Origin: Turbatrix aceti
Taxonomy: Eukaryota; Nematoda; Chromadorea; Rhabditida; Panagrolaimidae
NCBI GenBank assembly: GCA_963969345.1
Contig: OZ017766.1
Coordinates: 10,354,001 to 10,418,000 of the forward strand
DNA length: 64,000 nt
Reading direction: 5' to 3'
Below the pieces are notes generated by a model that ran no database searches, was not told where the DNA came from, and was given only the letters and a program-made list of their open reading frames with translations. Made by a program: the position numbers and the translations under genes. Shown here in pieces: positions 37,191 to 47,810 of the stretch. Each line of letters starts with the position of its first letter. The stretch's first letter is position 1.

Positions 37191-40100
37191 ATGGTTTTGA
37201 TCTTTTTGAGCACCCTTCCAATGAGTTCGGGCATATCTCGTTTTGTTGAATTTGAACTCGATATCACGCTACCAAAAGTTACATGCAGTCGATGCGTTCA
37301 AATGTGGTCTTCGGATCCAACTGAAAACAATCCACTCGCATGCAGTTCACAGCCTCAGACATGTACTGGTACCGCGTGCTTTATGAGTGGGTTTTTGCGT
37401 TCTTTTCTTTCTGGGAGCTCAGAGAGGGTATCAGAGAATTCTGAACGCTTCAGTAACCCTTGCTGACATGAGTGCACTGATGTGAATTGTCGTCATTTAT
37501 TTATTAGCAATTCAACATTCAACATATAACATTCGCAACTTGAGTCAAAGACAAAAAAATGTCATAAAAAAGACACAAAAAGCAACAATCGCTTTTTTGT
37601 ACTATTTTTTTGAGCACAAAACAAAGCAAAAGAATTTTTTTGCTGGTGAATTTTGAAGTGAAAGGAAGTCACGCTATCCGGATAGGATGACAAGGGGATT
37701 TTGCTTTTAAGGGGTCAAAATAAATTTTAGTACATATTTTTTGGTTCTTTAAAAAAAAATATATTTTGCAGAAATTGAAAAAAAACTTCAAAAATGTACA
37801 AAACTGTATTTTCTGTAAAAAGCATTATCCTTTATTTTTTTTATTAAAAAAAATATTTTTTTTAAACAAAAAAATCGTTTTCAAAATTTTTTTTTTTAAT
37901 ATTTTGTAGACAGTTTTTTTCGTGTTTAAAATTACAAAATTACATTTTTTTTTAAATCAAAAAAAAAATTATTAAAAATGCTTTTTTTACTAACAAGGAA
38001 AGTGTCAGGGTTCATTTTGGAATTTCTTCACGAAACTTTGCCAAAAGTTTGATTTTACTATGAGAAGTTTATACTGAAAAATTCAGTTGCACCGCTCATG
38101 ATCTGACAGAGTTACGGTAGTCGAAAATCACGTTTTTGCCATTTTTGACGATTTTTGGCACGTTCTAGCTAACAAACAACGTTATTTTCAAAATCAGGGT
38201 GTGCATCAATCGACGTAGTTTTGCATGGAGAATCAGATAAAAATATAAAAATTTAGGTTTGCCACCCTAAAAAATGCCGAAATTTGCATTTGAAAAGAGG
38301 TCACAATGCCAACATTGGTTTCGGCATTTTTCAAGGTCACAACCCTACGTTATTATATTTTTAACTGATTCTCCATAAAAAAATACGTCGAGTGATACAC
38401 CACTTGGTTCTGAAAATGCCGTTGTTTGTTAGCTAGAACGTGCCAAAAATCGTCAAAAATGGCAAAAACGTGATTTTCGACTTAAGAATCCTTTAGTAAA
38501 ACTTTTTTCTGATAAAAAATATTCAAATTGTTTTAGCAAAAGAAATAAAAAATGTAAAAAACAACATTTTTTTCATTTTTTACATTTTTAAAAAATTTTT
38601 TAAGCTTTTCAAAATGAACTTTTTTTTACAAATTTGTTTTTTATAAGGTTGCAGGGAAAGTTTCCCGCCACTCGAAAAAATTTTGTATTATTTTTTTCCA
38701 GATAGGTCTTGAAATTTTAATTGAGTAATTATATAAAGGCCACACAGTAATGCATACAATAGCGTTTCCGGATTTGGAATGAGGCGTCGGACTCATGAAC
38801 AAAAATTTTTTTACCAAAGGTAAAATTTTGCTTCTTACTTTAGCGTTAGATCCTTATGTGCTCCGCAGCCGAAGCGGCACGGAACTTTTGCAGTGCGATG
38901 GGTGAGGGAAGCCTTTCCTACAATATCACAATGGCGGGGTTCGCAAAATTCTATAAGCGGGACTTCTACCTCGAAGATGTTGAACGCTTTTTATCCATGT
39001 GGGTGTCAATGACTTGCGAGTTGTGAAGCTGGTTGAAGAGGACCGCGGCGAGCAGCACGCTATTTTGGAGAACTTATAAGGCCCCCTAACTCCACAACCG
39101 TTCAATATTTTCACTTTGTTGAAAAGGTGTCAAAACTGGAAATTTGCATACCCCATGAATTGTCGGCCTATCAAGCCCGGACCAAAGTCGATCCAGGCAT
39201 ACAACTTTTGACCTTCCGCCGCGCGTTCGAAGGTTCAGCAACCTGATCACTGGCAATAAGAAGAGGGTACTCTGTGCCATTCATATATAAAGCGGCAGCG
39301 GCTTAGCTCAGATAAGATAGGCATGCGACCCGAGAACCTGAGGTTCTTCAAAGGAAAGTCAAAAAAATTTTCCGGCGCGACGTCAACGGCATTGTGCACC
39401 GGGGCATTTTTTTATACGAACCAACGACTTGTGCTAATTACTACTGTGCCTCACTTAACCGGGTTGCACAAAAACTGCATGAAAAAAATGACAATTTTTT
39501 TTCCTGCATGTCAACTCCAAACTTGACATTAAAATACGGTTCCGGGAAAAAATCCAGGAACTTTCGGGAAATGTTTTGTTTTACCTATTGTACTCACCAG
39601 ACATTACTCTAACAATTTACCACTCGCCCCTCTCTCTAAGCAATCACCTGCGAGACAGGCATTTTTTTACGAAAGCCACCTCAAAACCGACCTCGACGAC
39701 TTCTTCGCCTCTAGCTCTCTGGATTTCCACGCTCATAAAATCCGGCAGGTACCTATTAAATGGCAAGAAGTTGTCGATTACAGTAGTACATAATTAGTTC
39801 TACATTGTTGCTTTTTTGTGGTTTAAAAATAATACAAACATTTTCCTTAAAATGGCGGGAAACTTTCCCTGCAACCTAATACATGTATCCATTTTGTTAG
39901 CAATAGTTCCAAAAAAAAATTTTTAACTCCAAATAACCACCAAAAAAATCTGTTTAGGACAATGCAAACGCTGTGGCCTCTATCAGTATATTTCGGGTTG
40001 TGTACGACTAACAGACTGGCAGATTCGTGATTTGCAAGTATCCAGACAGCGTGCTGAATTGACACAGACCAGAGCTGGAGCGATTTTGTTGTGCGAAGAC

Positions 40101-40500
40101 AACGTCAATCACGTGAGAATTTTTTTGACAACAAAAAAAAAGTTTATTTTAAAAAAAATATTTTTTGCAGACAACGTGCATCTGCAACTCTAGAAACAGG
40201 TATGTTCACAACCATCCAAAAATTTTTTAACAAAAGATCTAACTAAACACAAAATTTTTCAGGTGTAACGACATTCACTACAGAATACCACATTCGACAT
40301 ATTCAGGAAACCTTTTTCGTGGCACCGTCAACATTGAGGCTGCAATTGCGGAATTTGACGGCGTCCTGCCTCGACCCTACATGCCACGGCACATCTTTTC
40401 GTCTTCGTGGTATCATCGCAATTCAGCTCCCGAAAGAAACCAGAAAATTATTGCGAAAATTATTTTGGCCTTATTTGTGTTTAAATTTATGATCACTTAA
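37191..40500 (+). CDS. Ly6/uPAR-like small GPI-anchored protein
   Basis: Four exons: 37191-37386, 39958-40112, 40171-40199 and 40263-40500. Phases join to 618 nt, 205 residues. Cysteines follow a three-finger-like pattern: VTCSRCVQ, then ACSSQPQTCTGTACF, CKRCGLYQYISGC, LLCED, and a closing TCICNSRNRCND. A CN near the end of the domain is diagnostic of Ly6 proteins. The C-terminus is hydrophobic (IIAKIILALFVFKF) without a cytoplasmic tail, as for a GPI-attachment signal. The signal peptide from ATG 37191 (MVLIFLSTLPMSSG) is short and the true start may lie in another upstream exon. Intron 1 is 2.57 kb and contains a foldback element. AATAAA lies at 40559-40564. Ly6 family membership is inferred; the ligand is unknown. 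Confidence 0.66.
38119..38482. mobile_element. Small foldback element (364 bp) in the Ly6-like gene intron
   Basis: AGTCGAAAATCACGTTTTTG at the left end recurs inverted at the right end. The arms (about 65 bp nearly perfect, then weaker pairing over agaatcag...ctgattct) face each other around a central loop. No coding content was seen. Confidence 0.75.
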
Positions 40501-41529
40501 CGAATTTTGAATTTGTTCGGTTTTACCATAAAAAAAATTTTTGGAAAATATTTTAAAAAATAAAGTACTGCGTACTGTAAAATTGTTTCTTTATTTGTTT
40601 GTTAAATAAAAGAAAAATCAAATGCTTTTCCAATACAATTTTTTTTTCCTTTTTTGATTGTTCCTCGGAGGAACATGCGTGGGAGAAAAATAAAACGTTA
40701 GAGAAAAAGACAAACAAGTAATGGTGAAATAATAATAATAATAATTATCTTGCTCTTATCACAACACTGAAAAAGACTCTTTTTCACAAATATCGCAATT
40801 TTAATTTTTCTGTAAATGACTTTCAAAGTGACCTAACTCCTTGATTTTTTTTGTTGGCATTTTTTATGTTAACATATAATGTACATACATAGGCTAAGGC
40901 AACGATGTAACAAAACAATGCGGTAATTCTTGAGCGAGATATAAAATACGACGCAACACTGAATTTTACCTACAAATTTTTTAAGATCAATTCAAAAAAA
41001 AAATTTTTTTTCCAGTCAAAAAAATTATATTATACTTTATATTATACTATACTAGTAGTAAAAAATAAGGGGTAAGGAACCCGATTGGAAGAACGGCACT
41101 GGCAAAGTTTCTTAAAATTTCAAGGCAGGGGTAAAAAGTTGATACAAGATCTTCTATAGAATCGATAGCCAAGTTGTCGAACATATCCGGGACTTTTATC
41201 CGGATTAGCGAAAAACAAGGTGAGCCAAATTTTCAAACGAAAAGTTTTCCGAAAAAATTTTCGAAATTCAAAAATCCGCTCACGCAAAAGTTGCGCCTCC
41301 TTCTAAGCTTTCGATCTATATAACGATATTCTAGGGATCATTCACCCGGAGCTCAGAAAAATTCACTTTATCTCGGGATTAGTGCGAGAGTCAGCGTGCA
41401 AAGCCAGGCAGAAGCAGAGAGTGCAGAGATTGCAGCTCGGTCAGAGAAAGGAATTGGAGGCGTAGGTTAGTGCAAAAACTCACAATGTTCGAGACTCAAA
41501 GCGGGGAGAAAGTAGCTAAAAGCAATGCA

Positions 41530-41605
41530 TGTGTGGCGTAATGGTTCGGGTCCGGGATTATAACCGGAAGGGTCCGGGTTCAATCCCGCGTGGGTGCAAG
41601 CTTCT
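41530..41605 (+). pseudogene. tRNA-derived segment inside unit A
   Basis: TGGCGTAATGG resembles an A box and GGGTTCAATCCC a B box, at tRNA-like spacing. No closed acceptor stem forms. The same segment recurs at about 43193-43260 and, diverged, at about 44745-44812. It suggests internal Pol III promotion of a SINE-like repeat. Confidence 0.55.
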
Positions 41606-42169
41606 TTACGTAATTATTAGTAAAGCTAATGATTCATCATTTATGAATATTGGGAGTTGCTCCGGGGTCGCGCGGGGTAAATACGGGGCATAGAGTGTCA
41701 AAATAGACAAAAATGGTATTTGGTATCATTCGATCCGGAAAAGTGTGGGGAATCCGAATTTGATAATACTAAAGGTTGTATGTCAAAAGTAAATGTGCCT
41801 AGGGCCAAAAACTTTTTCACCCAAATATTTTTCCTACGTGGAGAATGAACCAGTTACGGAGCGAAGAGAGCTCGCGAGAAGCAGGCGAGCGAGCGAACGA
41901 GCGACTCCATCACCAGTTGCGGAGCGAAGTGAGCTCGCGAGCCGCAGGCGAGCGAGTGAACGAGTGACCCTTATACGGTACAACCCTGTGCCTACGTGGA
42001 GAACGAACCAGTTGCGGAGCGAAGAGAGCTCGCGAGCCGCAGGCGAGCGAGCGAACGAGCGACTCCATCACCAGTTGCGGAGCGAAGTGAGCTCGCGAGC
42101 CGCAGGCGAGCGAGTGAACGAGTGACCCTTCCACGGTAAAACCCTGTGCCTACGTGGAGAACGAACCAG

Positions 42170-42680
42170 TTGGAGCGAGCGAGCGAAGCGAGCGAGCGGA
42201 CGTGACAAGAACCAGTTGGAGCGAGCGAGCGAAGCGAGCGAGCGGACGTGACAAGAACCAGTTGGAGCGAGCGAGCGAAGCGAACGAGCGGACGTGACAA
42301 GAACCAGTTGGAGCGAGCGAGCGAAGCGAGCGAGCGGACGTGGCAAGGTCCAGTTGGAGCGAGCGAGCGAAGCGAGCGAGCGGACGTGGCAAGGTCCAGT
42401 TGGAGCGAGCGAGCGAAGCGAGCGAGCGGACGTGGCGATCCAGTTGGAGCGAGCGAGCGAAGCGAGCGAGCGGGCGTGGCAAGATCCAGTTGGAGCGAGC
42501 GAGCGAAGCGAGCGAGCGGACGTGGCAAGAACCAGTTGGAGCGAGGGAGCCAGCGAAGCGGGCGCGAAGCGCCCGCGGAGCGGCGACCGAGCGGGCGTGG
42601 CAAGAACCAGTTGGAGCGAGGGAGCCTGCGAAGCGGGCGCGAAGCGCCCGCGGAGCGGCGACCGAGCGGACGTGGCCGTG
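42170..42680 (+). repeat. 46-bp minisatellite array
   Basis: About eight copies of a unit reading gttggagcgagcgagcgaag, then cgagcgagcggacgtggcaa and ga/gt-cca. Some copies have gtgac for gtggc or a shortened spacer. The array passes into 70-bp units containing gcgaagcgggcgcgaagcg. Confidence 0.9.
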
Positions 42681-42705
42681 CCAGCGCGCTTTAGCGCGCT
42701 GGTTA

Positions 42706-44265
42706 TACTATACTAGTAGTAAAAAATAAGGGGTAAGGAACCCGATTGGACGAACTGGAAACAAGAATTTTCTTAAAATTTCAGGGTAGGGGTAAAAAGT
42801 TGATATAAGATCTTCTATAGATTCGATAGCCAAGTTGTCGGACATATCCGGGACTTTTATCCGGATTAGCGAAAAACAAGGTGAGCAAAATTTTCAAACG
42901 AAAAGTTTTCCGAAAAAATTTTCGAAATTCAAAAATCCGCTCGCTTAAAAGACGCGCCTTGATGTAAGCTTTCGATCTATATAACGATATTCTGGGGATC
43001 TTTCACCCAGAGCTCAGAAAAATTCACTTTATCTCGGGATTAATGCGAGAGTCAGCGTGCAAAGCCAGGCAGAAGCAGAGAGTGCAGAGATTGCAGCTCG
43101 GTCAGAGAAAGGAATTGGAGGCATAGGTTAGTGCAAAAACTCACAACGCCCAAGGTTCAAAGCGGGGAGAAAGTTGCTAAAAGCAATGCATTTGTGGCGT
43201 AATGGGTCGGGTCCGGGAATATAACCGGAGGGGTCCGGGTTCAATCCCGCGTGGGTGCAAGCTTCTTTACGTAATTAGTAAAGCTAATAATTCATCAATT
43301 ATGAATATTGGGGGTTGCTCCGGGGTCGCGCGGGGTAAATACGGGGCACAGAATGTCAAAATAGACAAAAAAGGTATTTGGTATCATTCGAACCGGAAAA
43401 GTGTGGTGAATCCGAATTTGATAATACTAAAGGTCGTAAGTAAAAACTAAATGTGCCTAGGGCTAAAAACTTTTTCACCCCAATACTTTTCCTACGTGGA
43501 GAACGAACCAATTACGGAGCGAAGAGAGCTCGCGAGCCGCAGGCGAGCGAGCGAACGAGCGACTCCATCACCAGTTGCGGAGCGAAGTGAGCTCGCGAGC
43601 CGCAGGCGAGCGAGTGAACGAGTGACCCTGCCACGGTAAAACCCTGTGTCTACGTGGAGAACGAACCAGTTGGAGCGAGCGAGCGAAGCGAGCGAGCGGA
43701 CGTGGCAAGAACCAGTTGGAGCGAGCGAGCGGACGTGGCAAGAACCAGTTGGAGCGAGCGAGCGAAGCGAGCGAGCGGACGTGGCAAGAACCAGTTGGAG
43801 CGAGCGAGTGAAGCGAGCGAGCGGACGTGACAAGAACCAGTTGGAGCGAGCGAGCGAAGCGAGCGAGCGGACGTGGCAAGAACCAGTTGGAGCGAGCGAG
43901 CGAAGCGAGCGAGCGGACGTGGCAAGATCCAGTTGGAGCGAGCGAGCGAAGCGAGTGAGCGGACGTGGCAAGATCCAGTTGGAGCGAGCGAGCGAAGCGA
44001 GCGAGCGGACGTGGCAAGAACCAGTTGGAGCGAGGGAGCCTGCGAAGCGGGCGCGAAGCGCCCGCGGAGCGGCGACCGAGCGGGCGTGGCAAGAACCAGT
44101 TGGAGCGAGGGAGCCTGCGAAGCGGGCGCGAAGCGCCCGCGGAGCGGCGACCGAGCGGGCGTGGCAAGAACCAGTTGGAGCGAGGGAGCCTGCGAAGCGG
44201 GCGCGAAGCGCCCGCGGAGCGGCGACCGAGCGGACGTGGCCGTGCCAGCGCGCTTTAGCGCGTTA
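42706..44265 (+). mobile_element. Minisatellite-bearing element, unit B
   Basis: It abuts unit A directly and repeats its plan with high identity: the same ttatactatactagtagtaa start, tRNA-like segment at about 43193-43260, one copy of the 140-bp repeat, 46-bp minisatellite (43670-44025), three 70-bp palindromic units, and a shortened terminal ccagcgcgctttagcgcg. Confidence 0.7.
43670..44240 (+). repeat. 46-bp minisatellite array, second copy
   Basis: This is the same unit as at 42170-42680, with one shortened 28-bp copy near the start and three 70-bp palindromic units at the end. The differing copy number between the two arrays shows slippage or unequal exchange. Confidence 0.9.
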
Positions 44266-45010
44266 TACTATTAGTAAAAAATACATATACCTGAAGTGGT
44301 TTGAAAAAAGTAGACACAAGAAATTTCTCAAATTTTAATCAAATGTCCTAAAACGGTATCTAACATGATCTACGTCTTCGATAGAATAGTTGTCGGGCAT
44401 ATCCGAGACTTTTATCCAGATAACGGAAAAACAAGGTGAAAATTTGCAGTTCGATATTTTCTTTTCAAAAATTTTCTGTAAAAATTTGTGAAATTTGAAA
44501 ATGTGCTCCAGCCAAAAGTTGCGCCTTCGAACAGGCTTTGATATTACGTTTTGATGCTCTGAGGATATTGCCCCTGGGCTTCAAAACAATTCACTTAGCC
44601 TCTGGATAAGGGAGGGAACAGAGAGAGTAGAAGAGAGTGCAGACCTTGCAGTTTGAACAGAGAAAGGAATCGGAAAGGAACGGGAGTGATCAAACACAAA
44701 ACGCCGCCCGCCGAGAGACAAATGCGGGAAAACGATGCGTTTGTAGGCGAGTGGTGCGAGAGTGAATCCATCACCTAAGGGTCCCAGGTTCAATCCTTGG
44801 AGGGTGTAAGCTTCTTTACCTAATTTCTAGGGATCACTAATAAATTATAAAAGCTTAATACAGTATCATACAGTACCCCAGACCCCCTAAAAACTCGTAA
44901 AAACTTCAAAAAAAGTAAAATACATGTGTGGTACCATTCGAACCGCAAAAATGAGAAGAATCCAAATTTGATAAAATATATACATACTTCTTCCATTGAA
45001 AAGTGCCTCA
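44266..45010 (+). mobile_element. Diverged third unit, without minisatellite
   Basis: It begins ttatactattagtaaaaaat directly after unit B. It contains a recognisable but diverged leader (gttgtcgggcatatccgaga, cttttatcc, aacaaggtga), the tRNA-like segment (B box ggttcaatcct) and a closing aatccaaatttgataa. It lacks the GC-rich minisatellite, so it may be the ancestral or a truncated form. Confidence 0.6.
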
Positions 45011-45167
45011 AGGCAAGTACTAAATTTCAATGACCCTTTCAAGTGCAATCTTTTTCTCCTGATTTATAAAGTAGTAAGAAATTTCTTTAACTCTCAAAAA
45101 ATTATCCCGTTACTTTTTTTTGCAAGTTTACCGTAAATTTGTTTAATAAACATCCCTAGCGTACAAC

Positions 45168-45402
45168 CAGGGTGGCGAAGCGGGAGAATCTCCCAATTCT
45201 CATGGGAGAATTTCTCTGGAGAATTGGGAGATCGAAGACGTAATTTCAGGTATATGTATTTTTTACTAAATTGTAAATTAAATTTTTTAAGGGGGAAAAC
45301 ATTTTTTGATGCTTTTTAGCAAGCTGTCTCTCGGGAGATTTTGAGAGAATCTCCGGAGATTTTCTCCCGGGATGCAATCTCCCGGGAGATTTCGCCACCC
45401 TG
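45168..45402. mobile_element. hAT-type MITE with 8-bp target duplication
   Basis: A 235-bp palindromic element with terminal inverted repeats CAGGGTGGCGAA and TTCGCCACCCTG. It is flanked by the perfect 8-bp direct repeat cgtacaac (45160-45167 and 45403-45410). CAGGG ends plus an 8-bp duplication are the hallmark of hAT transposons. The interior is rich in tctcccgggaga-like palindromes and encodes nothing. Confidence 0.9.
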
Positions 45403-45649
45403 CGTACAACTGCTTCTTTTGGACGGCCGCAGGTCAGCCCGAAGCTTCTGTTTTATATTCGGAGCCGATCAGAAATGCCAAGTTTGTAAATTATGAAAAT
45501 ATTGTTGTTTTTTTGCATTATTTTATTTAACCGATGAACAAAACTTTTTTCATATTTCTTTCAGCGTTTTTCAATTTTTTTGTCCTTGCTCTTGTATCAT
45601 TTCGGTTCAATTTTCTGGGAGCAACCAACTTCAATTTTTTGTAAGTGTG

Positions 45650-46235
45650 CGCTATGTTTCTGATACTGATAATGATATCAGTATCAGTATCAATCAGGAT
45701 GAGATTTGGTATCAGGATGATATCAGAATGATATCATGATATCAATTTTTCGTCAAAATATGCTTCAAAATACGGTTTTTGATGCCATTTGCTCACAATT
45801 GATGTAAAAAATACTCATTTTTATAGCGGTAAAAGACCGAAAAAATATAAAGCGGGAGTAGAGCCAGCGGCATAACGAAAAAAAAATTTGGTGCGCGAGC
45901 GTACATAATTTAGAAAAAAAGGAGCGGGAGCGGGGAGAGCGGTACAAAAAGTCAAATTAGAAAACCCTGTGTGCAACGCCATTTTTAGTGTTTTTTTGCA
46001 GTGCACAAACGTAAAGAAACAAAAACTTTAGCTTTTTTGGACGACAAAGTGATAAATTTGTTCCAAAAAAAATTTTTTTTTGGGGTTAATTATCGAAACT
46101 ATCATTATTAATGGTGATAACATGATATCATTCTGATATCATCCTGATATCAGTATCATATCATGATAGTGTTTGCAACTATCACTATCATATCATGATG
46201 GCAAAAAAATGGTATCAGCCAAACACTAGTGGCCG
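45650..46235. repeat. Inverted TGATATCA-rich region
   Basis: Two clusters of gatatcag/ctgatatc motifs (45660-45750 and 46105-46235) are inverted relative to one another around about 350 bp of AT-rich DNA. Outer sequences (ctatgtttctgatactg and tggtatcagccaaacactag) pair partly, suggesting a decayed foldback element. Confidence 0.5.
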
Positions 46236-46323
46236 AAGGCCGCCTCATAGCTTTTGAAGTTTTCCGTTACCTTTTACTGCAAGTTTACCGGAAGTTTATG
46301 TAATGCCTAACCCGTATTAGAAT

Positions 46324-46899
46324 TGAAGGATTTGCATAGTGACTAACTGAAGGATTTGCATTGTGACTACGTGACTACTGATATCTGATATATATATAGC
46401 TTTTCGTCTTGAGAATAAACAGTCTTTTCTTGTCTCGATCTCGCCGGTAGACCGCTCCGCCATCAGTTGAGTCAAGCGCCCCCATCAAGGCGCTCCCAGC
46501 TCGACAACCTCCTGCACGGTCGGCCGATCAGGGAACGTCGCGTGCCCACACGTTTCGACCCCAACAACCCGGCTACCTACCTCGTCGCATCAAGGATCGA
46601 TCCTACCAAGCCGGTCTACCTAGACGCAATCCACCCGCATACGAATTCGACCAAAGAATACATCGCGACGCTGGAGGCAATCGCAAAAGGGCGCCGATAC
46701 GACTGCAAGATGGATCTCTTCATCAAAGTGCACAACTTCTTTGTCCAGGAGGAGGACTGAAGGATTTGCATAGTGACTAACTGAAGGATTTGCATTGTGA
46801 CTACGTGACTACTGATATCTGATATATATATAGCTTTTCGTCTTGAGAATAAACAGTCTTTTCTTGTCTCGATCTCGCCGGTAGACCGCTCCGCCATCA
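46324..46899 (+). mobile_element. TRIM-like mini LTR retroelement (576 bp, complete)
   Basis: Two 142-bp direct repeats, 46324-46465 and 46758-46899, appear identical base for base, start TG and end CA, and are bordered by the 5-bp target duplication AGAAT (46319-46323 and 46900-46904). Each LTR has TATATATATA, AATAAA (46414-46419 in the left one) and an internal pair of 24-bp repeats starting tgaaggatttgca. A purine tract AGGAGGAGGA lies directly before the right LTR. The 292-bp interior is one open frame. No protease, RT or integrase is present, so it would depend on a partner element. Identical LTRs imply recent insertion. Confidence 0.9.
46466..46760 (+). CDS. Open frame filling the interior of the TRIM-like element
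   Basis: About 97 codons run from the end of the left LTR to a TGA formed at the very start of the right LTR. The product is basic and proline-rich (RRSQLDNLLHGRPIRERRV, then VPTRFDPNNPATYL) and ends KVHNFFVQEED. There is no ATG near the beginning, so translation would need a non-ATG start or splicing. GC content and codon use differ from the surroundings, as expected of a remnant of a gag or pol ORF. I do not recognise a family. Confidence 0.4.
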
Positions 46900-46927
46900 A
46901 GAATATTCTGAAAAAAGAAAAAAAAAC

Positions 46928-47810
46928 AAGTTTTAGAAGCGTAGGGACGGCCGAAGGCCGGCCCGAAGCTTCTGTTTTTTTAAATATTAGAAACCGATTA
47001 AACGAGCAATGTTTCTGAATTTCATACTGTTGCAGCAGTATGAAATCCATACTGTTCCAAACGGTACACAAAACGTTTTTTGCCCCGATTAGAACATGTC
47101 GAAGAGTTTTAAAAGCGGAGAAACGGCCGAAGGCCGGTCCGAAGCATCTTCCATATCTAAATTTATTTCAAAGTTTGTAGCATGATTTTCGCAAAATGGC
47201 TCAGCAATATGATGTTTTGCCATAACAACCAAGATCTAAAACGTGCCGGATCAAAAAACGAAGGTCCGTCAGAAAAATGTTACTATTCCAACGTACTTTC
47301 TATGTATTCGTATTTATATAGCGCGTCGCGTAAATACCTACAGTAAGGCCCAAAGATTTTTAGTTTTTTTGTTTGCAGCCCCGAAATTTTCGGTTTCTTT
47401 TTACTGTAAGCGGTTAAGAGGGTTTTGCCATTCACCTGCATATACAACTTCATTATTTTAGAAGCGTAGGGATGGCCGAAGGCCAGCCCAAAGCTTTTAC
47501 CTTATCAAACTTTTTATGTAAGTTATTTGATGCATTTTCTATAAATACATGAGAAAATGCGCGTTGTATCTAAAACTAAACCCTTAACAACGATTTTCGA
47601 ATTTTAGAAGCGTAGGGACGGCCGAAGGCCGGCCCGAAGCTTCTCTTTTTTTTAACATTAGAAGTCGGTCAAACGAGCAACGTTTCTCAGTTTTATACTG
47701 TTGCAGCATTCCAAAAGGTGAACAAAACTTTTTTAGCGACAAATTAGAGCATGTCAAAGAGTATTAGAAGCGGAGGAACGGCCGAAGGCCGGTCCGAAGC
47801 TTCTTATCCA
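46928..47810. repeat. Dispersed GGCCGAAGGCC palindrome repeats
   Basis: Five copies of a 40-bp unit (agaagcgtagggacggccga, then aggccggcccgaagcttct) lie near 46938, 47112, 47461, 47607 and 47767. Diverged forms lie near 45422 and 46230. Two longer segments of about 230 bp (46932-47160 and 47605-47815) are duplicates of each other and include catactgttgcagca. Spacing is irregular. Confidence 0.75.

Larger units (their letters stand above)
41041..42705 (+). mobile_element. Minisatellite-bearing element, unit A
   Basis: It starts ttatactatactagtagtaa and ends in a hairpin ccagcgcgc-ttta-gcgcgctgg (about 42682-42704). Inside, in order: a 450-bp leader, a tRNA-like A/B-box segment (41546-41600), a pair of 140-bp repeats (41857-42135), a 46-bp minisatellite (42170-42545) and two 70-bp units with a gcgcgaagcgcccgcgg palindrome. 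No transposase was seen. Long ORFs on both strands come only from the minisatellite. Confidence 0.7.

Noticed and set aside
39576..39797. Extra exon between exons 1 and 2 of the Ly6-like gene
   Set aside because: A possible acceptor and donor exist, but no frame joins both neighbours without a stop or phase clash.
42680..42720. Helitron 3' end (hairpin followed by CTAG)
   Set aside because: The hairpin and a downstream CTAG exist in one unit, but other copies differ after the hairpin and no consistent TC start or A/T junction could be shown.
41992..44338. Long open frames on both strands (up to 230 codons), products of repeated SERAKRASGRG or PLARFARSLQL type
   Set aside because: They are translations of the 46-bp minisatellite, open in several frames at once, with no start context, introns or family similarity.
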